Shown piece after piece: positions 1 through 8,615 of a stretch of DNA of 64,000 nt (within the stretch, counting starts at the first letter, position 1; each line of letters opens with the position of its first letter). A program made the position numbers and the translations under genes. This DNA is from an uncultured Muribaculaceae bacterium (lineage in GTDB: Bacteria > Bacteroidota > Bacteroidia > Bacteroidales > Muribaculaceae). The stretch is from positions 12,477 to 76,476 of the forward strand of contig CAJTMM010000010.1 in NCBI GenBank assembly GCA_910577465.1, in the 5' to 3' direction. Under the pieces are notes generated by a model, which was not told where the DNA came from, ran no database searches, and was given only the letters and a program-made list of their open reading frames with translations.

Positions 1-1331
1 CAAATCATGGCAGCGAATGGGTGGATGGCGAGGAGCCTGTGGCACGGAATATAGATTGGGAGATAGTGGGGCGGTCGCATCTTGCATCGGTGTATTATGA
101 CTGCCGATTGAGCAAGAGGGATGTGCACCTGCATTTTGACGGTACGTTCCGTCGCTCTGACTCCGATAACCACAGCCTTACGTCCTATCCCGACGGTATG
201 TTGTCGGATGTGGGGTCGGTGCAGGATAAGCGGTCATGGCTCTATGCAGGTAAGTTCTATGCCGAACTGCCGCTGTGGAGAGGTGTGCTCACTGCCGGTA
301 CGCAGGATTCATATACGAGTACCTCGCTCGGATATGTGATGGAGAATGAAGAGGTGGGGAGTTATATCCCCTCATCGCATTCCGATGCCGCCCAAACATC
401 GGTGGCTGCGTTTGCGTCGTGGAGCAGAGTGCTGGGGAAATGGAATGTCACTGCCGGTGTGAGATGGGAGTATGTGGATTACCGGTATACACTCAATGGC
501 AAGCGGGATGATGAGATAAGCCGCCGTGACCATCTGGTGACGCCTGATGTGGCTATAGGGTATTCGCCGGTGGATGACGTGGAGATGACGTTGAGTTACA
601 AGGTGAGTACCGTGCGTCCGCCATACGCCCAGCTTACGAGCGGGTTGACTTATGTGGGGCGTCATGAGATAGAGGGTGGCAATCCGGCATTGCGCGACGA
701 GCGGATGCATGATGTGCAGCTGTTCGGTCGCTGGCGTGACTTTATGGTTCAGGCTGATTATGTGCGCAGTATCGACACGTATGCGTTTGTGAAGCGTCCG
801 TACGATGCTCCTACGCCGCAACTGCTCATGCAGCCGGTGAATGTGGATGTGAGCGGGCTGTATGCGTATCTGATATGGAGCCGACAGGTTAAGCGGTGGA
901 CACCTAATGTGACTGTGGGGTGCAACGCCCAATGGCTTGAACTGGGTGGTGAGCGGTATAATCGTCCGATGTGGACTTACAGTTTCCGCAATACACTGGA
1001 GTTGCCGCACGGATGGACCATCACCGCCGATGTATCGGGTAGAAGCGGCGGTGATATGCAAACCAACCGGTTCGCATCGTCGTGGTTCGGTATGAATGCG
1101 GGTGTGCGTAAGAGATTCCTGAACAAAGCACTTACGCTGAAACTGGATGTGACCGATATCTTCAACACGGAGTGTAACGATTGGTCGATGCATACATATA
1201 ATGTGGATATGAGGAAAACGCAAAGTTACGACCGGCGAGGTATATCATTGAGCGTTGCATATCAGTTCCAACCTAAAAAATCGCGTTACAAAGGCGGGGT
1301 GGCGTCCCAGTCGGAACTTAACCGCATGTGA
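1..1331 (+). CDS. Outer-membrane beta-barrel (TonB-receptor-like) protein, 5' end missing
   Basis: The frame is open to the window edge, so this is the C-terminal ~440 residues of a longer protein; the first in-frame start (GTG at 21) is not credible as the real one. The sequence is a series of amphipathic, aromatic-rich strands, and the end (strand ending AYQF, then KSRYKGG and a terminal SELNRM) matches the usual C-terminus of the Bacteroidetes outer-membrane beta-barrel family PF14905. These are TonB-dependent-receptor relatives with a plug, which would lie outside the window. The substrate cannot be told. About 105 bases separate the stop from the next gene. A second member of the family lies at 8616-10700. 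Confidence 0.8.
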   Translation, partial: NHGSEWVDGEEPVARNIDWEIVGRSHLASVYYDCRLSKRDVHLHFDGTFRRSDSDNHSLTSYPDGMLSDVGSVQDKRSWLYAGKFYAELPLWRGVLTAGTQDSYTSTSLGYVMENEEVGSYIPSSHSDAAQTSVAAFASWSRVLGKWNVTAGVRWEYVDYRYTLNGKRDDEISRRDHLVTPDVAIGYSPVDDVEMTLSYKVSTVRPPYAQLTSGLTYVGRHEIEGGNPALRDERMHDVQLFGRWRDFMVQADYVRSIDTYAFVKRPYDAPTPQLLMQPVNVDVSGLYAYLIWSRQVKRWTPNVTVGCNAQWLELGGERYNRPMWTYSFRNTLELPHGWTITADVSGRSGGDMQTNRFASSWFGMNAGVRKRFLNKALTLKLDVTDIFNTECNDWSMHTYNVDMRKTQSYDRRGISLSVAYQFQPKKSRYKGGVASQSELNRM

Positions 1332-1397
1332 GTTCCAGCGGATGCGTCGGCGATGCGGATTTTTGCGCCAGTGATGCGGGATTGTCGGAAAAATTAG

Positions 1398-1405
1398 TAT
1401 TTTTG
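1398..1405 (+). promoter_or_regulatory. Bacteroidetes-type -7 box before the dxs operon
   Basis: TATTTTTG fits TAnnTTTG. There is no TTTG at the classical -33 distance; a TTG lies about 13 bases upstream. It sits 32 bases before the ATG of the small membrane protein at 1438 and is the only such box between the barrel gene and the dxs operon. Confidence 0.4.
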
Positions 1406-1437
1406 TGGATGAATTATGAAACGCTTGAATTGAAGTG

Positions 1438-1611
1438 ATGGATAAGGCTACCATGTTCCGTTTTTGCTGCATAGTGCTGCTTTGGCTTGCATTGTGCTAT
1501 ATCATGGTGGTAAGCCAGCCGTTTACACTCAAGGTGCCGTTCATAATCATAGCATCGGGCATAGTGGTGTTCGTGCCTCTTTATAAAAAACATATAAAGA
1601 AAAAGAAATGA
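1438..1611 (+). CDS. Small two-helix membrane protein coupled to dxs (57 aa)
   Basis: ATG at 1438, TGA at 1609-1611; the stop overlaps the dxs start in an ATGA junction. The 57-residue product starts MDKATMFRF, has hydrophobic stretches at about residues 7-25 and 33-48 separated by a short SQPFTLK loop, and ends in a very basic tail (YKKHIKKKK). This predicts a two-span inner-membrane hairpin with a cytoplasmic positive tail. I do not recognise a family. The 4-base overlap and the lack of any other start nearby indicate translation coupled to dxs. Coding character (Ile ATA codons, wobble use) resembles the neighbours. Confidence 0.65.
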   Translation: MDKATMFRFCCIVLLWLALCYIMVVSQPFTLKVPFIIIASGIVVFVPLYKKHIKKKK

Positions 1612-3566
1612 CTGCTACCATCGCTGTTCCTACCGATAATTCCGTACGGGAGGTGGATTCCGACCGTTATCCGTTGCTGGCGCATATATCCGCTCCAGAT
1701 GATTTGCGCAAACTCGCCCCTGACCAGTTGCCGGCGGTGTGCAGCGAAATACGTGATTTCCTTATAAATTCCTTGAGTACCAATCCGGGGCATTTCGCCT
1801 CAAGTATGGGCGCTGTGGAGCTTACCGTGGCGTTGCATTATGTGTTTGATACTCCGTACGACCGTATAGTGTGGGATGTGGGGCATCAGGCTTATGGGCA
1901 CAAGTTGCTCACGGGCCGTGCCAACAGGTTCCATACCAACAGGAAATTGGGCGGTTTGAGCGGGTTTCCGAATCCGGATGAGAGTGAGTATGATACGTTC
2001 ACTGCCGGTCATGCGTCGAATTCGATATCGGCGGCATTGGGCATGTCGGTGGCTGCCGCGTTGGGCGGAGATGATCCACGCAGGCATGTGGTGGCGGTGA
2101 TAGGCGACGCATCGATAAGCGGCGGATTGGCATTCGAGGGGCTGAATAATGCCGCTAATGCCAAGAATAACCTGCTTATAATATTGAACGACAATGATAT
2201 GTCGATAGACCGCAATGTGGGTTCATTGAATTCATATTTGGCTCACCTCACTGCGTCGAAGGGTTACAACACGTTCCGCTTCAGGCTGTACAAACTGCTC
2301 AAGAAGCTGGGGCTGTTCAACGATAAGAATCGCGGCAGGGTGTTGCGGTTCAACAATAGCTTGAAATCATTCTTTACTAAAGAACAGAATATATTCGAGG
2401 GGCTTAACATACGGTATTTCGGACCGTTTGACGGTCATGACCTGCCACGTATAATACGTGTGCTCCACGACATAAAGGATATGAACGGTCCGCGCATACT
2501 GCATTTGCGTACCGTGAAAGGCCGAGGGTTCAAGCCCGCCGAGGAGAATCCCGCCCAGTGGCATGCTCCGGGTAAGTTTGATCCGCAAAGCGGGGCTATA
2601 ATCACAGATGGACAGGTACACAAGCCTGCCAAATATCAGGATGTGTTCGGCGAGACTCTTGTGGAACTCGCCGGTGCCAACCCCAAGATAGTAGCTATCA
2701 CTGCTGCAATGCTCTCCGGCACTTCCGTGAGCAAGATGCAGGCTGCGTATCCCGACCGCACGTTTGACGTGGGTATATCGGAGGGACATGCGGTGACATT
2801 TGCCGGTGGTCTTGCCAAGGATGGGATGCGTCCGTTCGTTGCCATATACTCGTCATTTCTTCAGCGTGCCTACGACCATATCATCCACGATGTGGCTTTA
2901 CAGGGGCTTCCGGTAGTGTTCTGTATAGACCGTGCCGGACTGGTGGGCGAGGATGGCGCCACGCATCATGGAGTGTTTGACTTCAATTATCTTACCGGTA
3001 TTCCAGGAATGATAGTGGCATCGCCACGTGATGAGCGTCATCTGCGTTGCCTGATGTACACAGCGCAATCGTCGTCGGTAAACGTGCCGATGGCTATACG
3101 TTATCCTCGTGGAAGCGGCAAAGAGATAGACTGGCGCTGCCCCATGCATGAACTGCCTATAGGTAAGGGTGAGAAACTCTGTGACGGCATGGATGTGACA
3201 CTGCTGTCCGTAGGACCTCTTGCTTCGGAGGCTGTTAAGGCTATAGAACAAGCCAAGGCTGATGGAATCAGTGTGGCGCACTATGATATGATGTTCCTGA
3301 AACCGATGGATACCGAAATATTGCGTGAGGTTGCCGAGAAAGGAGCCCCGATAGTGACGGTAGAGGATGCGTCGGTGAAAGGCGGATTGGGTTCGGCGGT
3401 GATAGAATGGCTGTCGGACAACGGTTGCACGCTTCCGGTGACCCGTATAGGTGTGCCGGATAAGTTTGTGCCCCAGGGTTCGGTGCCGGAGCTCTATGCA
3501 TTGTGCGGAATGGACAGCGAAGCCATATACCGCGCTATAGTTAATGCTAAAAATTCAAGCAAATGA
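1608..3566 (+). CDS. dxs: 1-deoxy-D-xylulose-5-phosphate synthase
   Basis: A thiamine-diphosphate enzyme that condenses pyruvate and glyceraldehyde-3-phosphate to DXP, the first step of the MEP isoprenoid pathway, also feeding thiamine and pyridoxal synthesis. Visible signatures: GHQAYGHKLLTGR near residue 85, the ThDP-binding GDASISGG stretch near 165 with DNDMSIDRNVG following, the transketolase pyrimidine-domain motif SEGHAVTFAGG near 390, and a transketolase C-terminal domain. The 652-residue length is slightly above the family norm, from an N-terminal extension of about 20 residues; the start is fixed by the overlap with the preceding small gene. Its own stop overlaps the trkA start (ATGA at 3563-3566), so all are one operon. 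Confidence 0.97.
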   Translation: MTATIAVPTDNSVREVDSDRYPLLAHISAPDDLRKLAPDQLPAVCSEIRDFLINSLSTNPGHFASSMGAVELTVALHYVFDTPYDRIVWDVGHQAYGHKLLTGRANRFHTNRKLGGLSGFPNPDESEYDTFTAGHASNSISAALGMSVAAALGGDDPRRHVVAVIGDASISGGLAFEGLNNAANAKNNLLIILNDNDMSIDRNVGSLNSYLAHLTASKGYNTFRFRLYKLLKKLGLFNDKNRGRVLRFNNSLKSFFTKEQNIFEGLNIRYFGPFDGHDLPRIIRVLHDIKDMNGPRILHLRTVKGRGFKPAEENPAQWHAPGKFDPQSGAIITDGQVHKPAKYQDVFGETLVELAGANPKIVAITAAMLSGTSVSKMQAAYPDRTFDVGISEGHAVTFAGGLAKDGMRPFVAIYSSFLQRAYDHIIHDVALQGLPVVFCIDRAGLVGEDGATHHGVFDFNYLTGIPGMIVASPRDERHLRCLMYTAQSSSVNVPMAIRYPRGSGKEIDWRCPMHELPIGKGEKLCDGMDVTLLSVGPLASEAVKAIEQAKADGISVAHYDMMFLKPMDTEILREVAEKGAPIVTVEDASVKGGLGSAVIEWLSDNGCTLPVTRIGVPDKFVPQGSVPELYALCGMDSEAIYRAIVNAKNSSK

Positions 3567-4897
3567 AGATTGTGATAGCCGGTGCCGGAGAGGTGGGTAC
3601 CCACCTTGCCAAGCTTCTCTCACAGGAGAATCAGGATATTACGCTTATAGATACCAATTTGGAACGGTTGGCGGCAATAGACGCCACATGTAATCTGCTC
3701 ACATACCGCGGTTCGCCGATATCATTCAATGTGCAACGTGACGCGGGAGTGGAACGCTGTGACCTGTTCATAGCCGTGACACCTGAAGAAACGTCGAATG
3801 TGCTTGCATGTTCGATAGCCAAGAGTATAGGTGCGCGCAAGACAGTGGCTCGTATCGATAATTACGAGTTCATGCAGCAAAGCCACTGCGAGTTTTTTAC
3901 ACGCCATGGCATAAATGCCATGATCTACCCGGAATATCTTGCGGCACGTGAGATATTGAAGTCGCTGGAGCGTAACTGGGTGCGCAACTGGTTTGAACTG
4001 CACGACGGAGAACTGATAGTGGTGGGTGTGAAGATACGTGACAACGCCAGGCTTGCAGGAATGCAGTTGAAGCAGTTGTCGGTGGACGCACATTATTTCC
4101 ATGTGTCTGCCATAAAGCGCAATCACGAAACTATAATACCGCGCGGCGATGAATATATACATGCCAACGATATAATATATTTTACAACCACAAAGGACCA
4201 TGTGGATGAGTTGCGCGAGATATGCGGCAAGGTAAAGAATGATATACGCAAGGTGCTGATAATGGGCGGAAGCCGTATAGCCGTGCGCCTTATAGCGATA
4301 GCGGGTGACAAGTATAAGTTCCGCATTATAGAGCAAAACCGCAACAGGTGTACGGAACTGTCGGAGCGCTGTCCGGACAGTATGGTGATACATGGCGACG
4401 CACGCGATATAGATACCTTGCGAGAGGAGGGTATCGAGGAGATGGATGCGTTCATAGCATTGACCGACAGTTCGGAGACTAATATCCTGACCTCGCTCAC
4501 CGCCAAGGAATATGGTGTGAGCAAGACTATAGCCGAGGTGGAGAATATACAGTTTATCTCCGAAGCTGAGAGTCTCAATATCGGTACTATAATCAATAAG
4601 AAACTGCTTGCGTCAAGCAAGATATTCCAGATGCTTCTGGATGCCGATGCCGACAGCTCGAAATTCATGGCACTCGCCGATGCCGATGTGGCTGAGATAG
4701 AGGTGCGTCCGAAATCAAAAGTGACCAAAGGACCTGTGAAAGGGTTGAATCTCTCGCATGACATGACCATAGCCGGGTTGATACGCGACGGTAAGGGTAT
4801 GTTGGTGGGCGGTAATACCGTGATACAGCCCGGAGACCATGTGGTGGTATTCTGTCTAAGCGGTGCTATCCATAAGATAGAGCGATTGTTTAATTGA
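3563..4897 (+). CDS. trkA: Trk potassium uptake regulatory subunit TrkA
   Basis: Cytoplasmic nucleotide-binding gating subunit of the Trk/Ktr K+ uptake system. It contains two RCK units: an N-terminal Rossmann fold with the GAGEVG dinucleotide motif at residues 7-12 followed by a TrkA-C domain, and a second copy starting near residue 230, where the glycine motif is degenerate (GGSRIA) before another TrkA-C domain. The length of 444 aa is typical for tandem TrkA. It overlaps dxs by 4 bases and is followed after 16 bases by trkH, its membrane partner, so the K+ system is made from one transcript with an isoprenoid gene. Confidence 0.96.
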   Translation: MKIVIAGAGEVGTHLAKLLSQENQDITLIDTNLERLAAIDATCNLLTYRGSPISFNVQRDAGVERCDLFIAVTPEETSNVLACSIAKSIGARKTVARIDNYEFMQQSHCEFFTRHGINAMIYPEYLAAREILKSLERNWVRNWFELHDGELIVVGVKIRDNARLAGMQLKQLSVDAHYFHVSAIKRNHETIIPRGDEYIHANDIIYFTTTKDHVDELREICGKVKNDIRKVLIMGGSRIAVRLIAIAGDKYKFRIIEQNRNRCTELSERCPDSMVIHGDARDIDTLREEGIEEMDAFIALTDSSETNILTSLTAKEYGVSKTIAEVENIQFISEAESLNIGTIINKKLLASSKIFQMLLDADADSSKFMALADADVAEIEVRPKSKVTKGPVKGLNLSHDMTIAGLIRDGKGMLVGGNTVIQPGDHVVVFCLSGAIHKIERLFN

Positions 4898-4913
4898 TAT
4901 CAGCCTGTGAGTT

Positions 4914-6386
4914 ATGGCAAAAACGTTGCGTCACATTAACTACAGCATGATAATGCGTGTGATAGGCTGGCTTCTGATGATAGAAACCGCGTTCATGCTG
5001 CTTCCGTTCATTACCGCTTTGGTGTATGGCGAGACAGATGCAAAGGCATTTGCCATAAGTGCCGCCATAACATTGACCGCCGGAGTATTGCTGACGTTCG
5101 GACTGCGACCGTCGCGTACGGATATGGGAAAGCATGAGGGATTTCTGCTCACTGCCATGGTGTGGGTGGTGTTTTCGATGTTCGGGATGTTGCCATTCCT
5201 GCTCGGGTCGCATGTGGTGAGCGTGAGCGATGCGTTTTTTGAGGCTATGTCGGGATTTACCACTACGGGATGTTCAGTACTCCCATCGGTGGAGTCGTTT
5301 TCACATAGTATCAACATGTGGCGTAGCCTTATGCAATGGATAGGCGGTATGGGTATAATAATATTCACTCTCGCCGTGATACCGATGCTGAACCATTCCG
5401 GCGGTATGCAGATGTTCAATGCCGAGGTTACGGGCATAACGCATGAGAAATTGCGCCCCCGTGTGAGCCAGACTGCCAAAAGCCTGTGGGGTATATATTT
5501 TCTTTTGACCGCGGTACTCATAGTCCTGCTGTGGATAGGTCCGATGTCGTTTTTCGATAGTGTGTGCCATGCGTTCTCGGCAATGTCGACCGGAGGGTTC
5601 TCGACACGTGACGATAGTCTCGCCCACTGGAACTCCACTTACGTGACTGTGGTGGTGATGATATTCATGTTCCTGGGAGGCACCAGTTTCTCGCTGATAT
5701 TCCGTGCGCTTCACGGGGATGTACGTCCATTGTGGCGCAATGATGTGTTCCGTGCCTATCTCTACATAGTGGGGGTGTTTTTTGTGATGTTTGTGGTAAA
5801 CATCATATTGCGCGGGCAGGTCACTGACTGGAAGTCGGTAACGATTTATCCGCTATTCCAAATAATATCGACCATAACATCGACCGGGCTTGGGGTGTGT
5901 GATTTTGAGTCGTGGGGCTCGTTTGTCATAGCGCTGATGTTTGTGCTGATGTTTTCGGGGGCGTGTGCCGGGTCCACGAGCGGCGGCGCCAAGATAGACC
6001 GCATACTGTTCCTGATAAAAAACACACGTAATGAGCTGTACCGGTGCGTGCATCCAAATGCGGTGACCAATGTGAGAGTCAACGGAAAGGTGATACCGGC
6101 AGATATAGTGTCGAAAGTGATAGCTTTCCTGTGTATCTATGTGATGGTAATATTAGTGGGCGGTATCGTGCTTACGGCTATAGGATTGCCGCTGATAGAT
6201 GCTTTCTTCTCGGCGTTCTCGTGTGTGAGCAATACCGGCTTCGGTGCCGGTGTGACCGGTTATGGAGGGAGCTTTGACCTTGTACCGGATGTGGGTAAGT
6301 GGGTGCTGTCCCTGCTCATGCTCATAGGACGTCTGGAACTGTTCACAGTCCTGATATTGTTTACTCCCGGATTCTGGCGTAAGTGA
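4914..6386 (+). CDS. trkH: Trk/Ktr potassium transporter membrane subunit
   Basis: Polytopic inner-membrane K+ channel-like transporter of the TrkH/KtrB superfamily, 490 aa. The four pore-loop signatures with a filter glycine are visible: TTTGCS, MSTGGFST, TSTGLGVC and SNTGFGAG. The last helix ends in the family-typical GRLELFTVLILF. It assembles as a dimer with the TrkA ring encoded just upstream. It is the last gene of the operon; the convergent dehydrogenase gene ends only 11 bases away, leaving little room for a terminator. Confidence 0.96.
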   Translation: MAKTLRHINYSMIMRVIGWLLMIETAFMLLPFITALVYGETDAKAFAISAAITLTAGVLLTFGLRPSRTDMGKHEGFLLTAMVWVVFSMFGMLPFLLGSHVVSVSDAFFEAMSGFTTTGCSVLPSVESFSHSINMWRSLMQWIGGMGIIIFTLAVIPMLNHSGGMQMFNAEVTGITHEKLRPRVSQTAKSLWGIYFLLTAVLIVLLWIGPMSFFDSVCHAFSAMSTGGFSTRDDSLAHWNSTYVTVVVMIFMFLGGTSFSLIFRALHGDVRPLWRNDVFRAYLYIVGVFFVMFVVNIILRGQVTDWKSVTIYPLFQIISTITSTGLGVCDFESWGSFVIALMFVLMFSGACAGSTSGGAKIDRILFLIKNTRNELYRCVHPNAVTNVRVNGKVIPADIVSKVIAFLCIYVMVILVGGIVLTAIGLPLIDAFFSAFSCVSNTGFGAGVTGYGGSFDLVPDVGKWVLSLLMLIGRLELFTVLILFTPGFWRK

Positions 6387-6397
6387 CGGCTGGCGAG

Positions 6398-7195
6398 TCA
6401 GTCGAGCGACTGTACCCCCCCGCCGTTAACAAATAGAGTCTGTCCGGTAATCCATGCGGATGCTGGTGATGCGAAGAAGAGTATTGCCCGGGCTATGTCG
6501 GAAACTTCCCCGAGACGCTTGATGGGCGTGCGGCTCAACATGTGCCGTTCAATATCGGGAGTAAGGACTGAGGCGAGTGCATGTGTGCGGGTGGCTCCCG
6601 GTCCCACGCAATTGATGCGTATGCCCATGGGGCCAAAATCGTAGGCGAGATTTGACGACAGGTGGTTGAGTGCGGCTTTAGATGAGCCGTAGATACTCAT
6701 GTCGGGGTCGTTGTTGATACTGCTGGTGGATGTGATGTTGATGATACTGCCGTAGCCCGATTCTGCCATTATGGGTGCTGTGAGTTGGCATAACCGCCAA
6801 GGTGCGAAGAGATTGATGTTGTAGATGCGTTCGATGTAAGCACGGTCTATTTTGAATGGATTCTCCTTACCGCCACCACCTAATCCCACGTTGTTGACCA
6901 AGATATTGATGGTGCCGAATTTTTGACGGGTCTGTTCCACAAGCCTGACCAAATCGGAATCGGATGACACATCGCATTGCATGGCGATGGCGTTGCCGCC
7001 GTTGGCGGTGATGACGTTGGCTACATTCTCGGCTTTCTCCATGGTAAGATTGCTCACCACTACAGATGCTCCGGCGGCTGCAAGTATCTCGCAGGCTCCG
7101 CGTCCGATGCCGTCGCCACCGCCTGTGACTATGGCAACCTTGCCGGTAAGGTCGAATATCCTGTTGATGTCTATCGGTTGTGTCATATAGTTCAT
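6398..7195 (-). CDS. Short-chain dehydrogenase, 7alpha-hydroxysteroid dehydrogenase type
   Basis: NAD(P)-dependent classical SDR of 265 aa: cofactor loop TGGGDGIG at residues 24-31, NNVG at 101-104, catalytic Ser156, Tyr169 and Lys173 (YGSSK). The C-terminal third closely follows E. coli HdhA from memory: LTPDIE, a TPIKRLGE block, SAWITGQ and the ending NGGGVQSLD. HdhA oxidises the 7alpha-hydroxyl of cholic and chenodeoxycholic acid, which would fit a gut inhabitant. Other SDR substrates (3-oxoacyl carriers, sugar alcohols) remain possible. Two start codons are available (7195 and 7186). It is monocistronic, divergent from the recombinase and convergent with trkH. Confidence 0.75.
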   Translation of the reverse strand: MNYMTQPIDINRIFDLTGKVAIVTGGGDGIGRGACEILAAAGASVVVSNLTMEKAENVANVITANGGNAIAMQCDVSSDSDLVRLVEQTRQKFGTINILVNNVGLGGGGKENPFKIDRAYIERIYNINLFAPWRLCQLTAPIMAESGYGSIINITSTSSINNDPDMSIYGSSKAALNHLSSNLAYDFGPMGIRINCVGPGATRTHALASVLTPDIERHMLSRTPIKRLGEVSDIARAILFFASPASAWITGQTLFVNGGGVQSLD

Positions 7196-7314
7196 AAGCT
7201 GTAAGATATGACTATAACGGTATGTTTTGCCATGAAGTTCGGTATGTGGGTGTAGGACAAAAAAGTGCCGTGATATTTACCGATGTTGCTATGCGTTGTA
7301 GTATATTGGGATTA

Positions 7315-7326
7315 AAAAACGTTTTT
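7315..7326. repeat. Perfect 12-bp palindrome before the recombinase start
   Basis: AAAAACGTTTTT, extended by imperfect flanks, ends 4 bases before the recombinase ATG. It could be an operator or a binding or crossover site for the recombinase; low-complexity A/T makes chance plausible. No second copy was noticed nearby. Confidence 0.4.
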
Positions 7327-7330
7327 AGCA

Positions 7331-8533
7331 ATGGCTTCAATTAAGGTAAAATTTCAGCGTTCAGGTGGTTTGGAAGGCAGGGGTCGGATATGTTATCAGG
7401 TCAGGCATGAACGGGTGTCGCGTATAGTGGCAACCCAGTATGAGTTAGGTGCGGAGATGTGGGATGATAAAAGAGGTAGTGTTTCGTGCGGGCTGTATTT
7501 CGGATTATTGCCTATGCGGCATCTTATATCCTGTGATGTGGAGCGTCTTGCCGGGATAATACGCAGAGAGGAGGAGAAGGGCGGATGCTATACGGTGGAT
7601 GATGTGGTATCGGAATATAACCGCTATCTGCGCGATTATTCGTTGGGTGGGTTCATGGACATGCTTATAGAACGGTTTAAACGCAACGGGCGTATGCGTA
7701 CTTCAGAGACATACGCGGCAGCCAGGAACAGTTTCACCCGATTCTATGGTTCGCAATCCGTGATGCTTGATGCTCTGACTCCGGAACTGGTGGAGGGATA
7801 TGAGGCGTATCTGCGTTGCCGTGGAGTGGTGTCGAATACGGTATCGTTCTATATGCGCATACTCCGGGCTGTGTACAATAGGGCAGTGGATGAGGGTGTG
7901 GTGAGCCAGCGTTATCCGTTCAGGCATGTATATACGGGTGTGGATAAGACAACAAAACGTGCCATACCGCTCGCTACGATAAAGCGTATCCGTTCGCTGA
8001 AACTTCCGGCGCGAATATCGTCGGAGGGTTTTGCACGCGATATGTTTATGCTGAGTTTCTATCTTCGGGGAATGGCATTTGTGGATATGGCGTTTTTGCG
8101 TAAGTCGGATCTGCATGGCGGATATATCACTTACCGCCGACGTAAAACAGGACAATTGCTCACAATCAAATGGACAGATGAGATGCAGGCGATAATAGAC
8201 AGGTATCCACCTAATCCCACGCAATATCTCTTGCCTATAATACGCAGCATAGGTGTGCAGGAGCGGTGCGCGTACCGATATATGAGTTACAATGTGAACC
8301 GTATGCTCAAGAGAGTTGCCGAGATGGCTGATGTGACTATCTCCCTGACTATGTATGTGGCTCGTCATAGTTGGGCTTCGGTGGCACGCGCGAGCGGTAT
8401 ACCGCTTAGTGTGATAAGCGAAGGTATGGGGCATGATTCGGAGACAACGACACAAATATATCTGGCGTCGCTCGATACATCGGCTGTGGATAGGGCTAAT
8501 TCCGTGATTATAGCCGCGCTGGATGAAGAATGA
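7331..8533 (+). CDS. Tyrosine recombinase / site-specific integrase
   Basis: 400 aa with an N-terminal Arm-like segment, an SAM-like core-binding domain (about 100-200) and a C-terminal catalytic domain. Catalytic set: Arg246, Lys272 (RRRKTG), Arg345 in MYVARHSWAS, His368 in GHDSETT and nucleophile Tyr377. The usual first His of the HxxR box is Tyr342 here. The layout resembles Bacteroidetes chromosomal integrases and invertases of the Mpi/Tsr type rather than phage integrases. No excisionase, relaxase or phage gene is adjacent and no tRNA is next to it, so it is an orphan. It lies between two minus-strand genes, one encoding an outer-membrane receptor, the sort of gene such enzymes often switch. 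Confidence 0.9.
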   Translation: MASIKVKFQRSGGLEGRGRICYQVRHERVSRIVATQYELGAEMWDDKRGSVSCGLYFGLLPMRHLISCDVERLAGIIRREEEKGGCYTVDDVVSEYNRYLRDYSLGGFMDMLIERFKRNGRMRTSETYAAARNSFTRFYGSQSVMLDALTPELVEGYEAYLRCRGVVSNTVSFYMRILRAVYNRAVDEGVVSQRYPFRHVYTGVDKTTKRAIPLATIKRIRSLKLPARISSEGFARDMFMLSFYLRGMAFVDMAFLRKSDLHGGYITYRRRKTGQLLTIKWTDEMQAIIDRYPPNPTQYLLPIIRSIGVQERCAYRYMSYNVNRMLKRVAEMADVTISLTMYVARHSWASVARASGIPLSVISEGMGHDSETTTQIYLASLDTSAVDRANSVIIAALDEE

Positions 8534-8541
8534 GAAATAAT

Positions 8542-8573
8542 TGCCGTAGGTCGCAATTCTGTGACCTACGGCA
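8542..8573. terminator. Convergent hairpin between recombinase and receptor genes
   Basis: 11-bp perfect stem (TGCCGTAGGTC / GACCTACGGCA) with a 10-base loop, 9 bases after the recombinase stop and 43 bases downstream of the receptor gene's end. No strong T-run on the plus side; ATTATTTC follows on the minus side. Confidence 0.6.
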
Positions 8574-8615
8574 GATTAATAACGGTATTCAGGTATGGTT
8601 AGATGGTATGGCGTG

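Noticed and set aside
372..1223. 283-residue minus-strand open frame inside the barrel gene
   Set aside because: It is antisense to a strongly family-like coding sequence, and its translation is rich in His/Arg/Ile as shadow frames are.
5853..6277. Short open frames within trkH
   Set aside because: They overlap clear TrkH pore-loop coding sequence in other frames and have no start context or family resemblance.
7196..8615. Integrated mobile element around the recombinase
   Set aside because: No relaxase, transposase, phage or excisionase gene, no flanking direct repeats seen, and no adjacent tRNA target.
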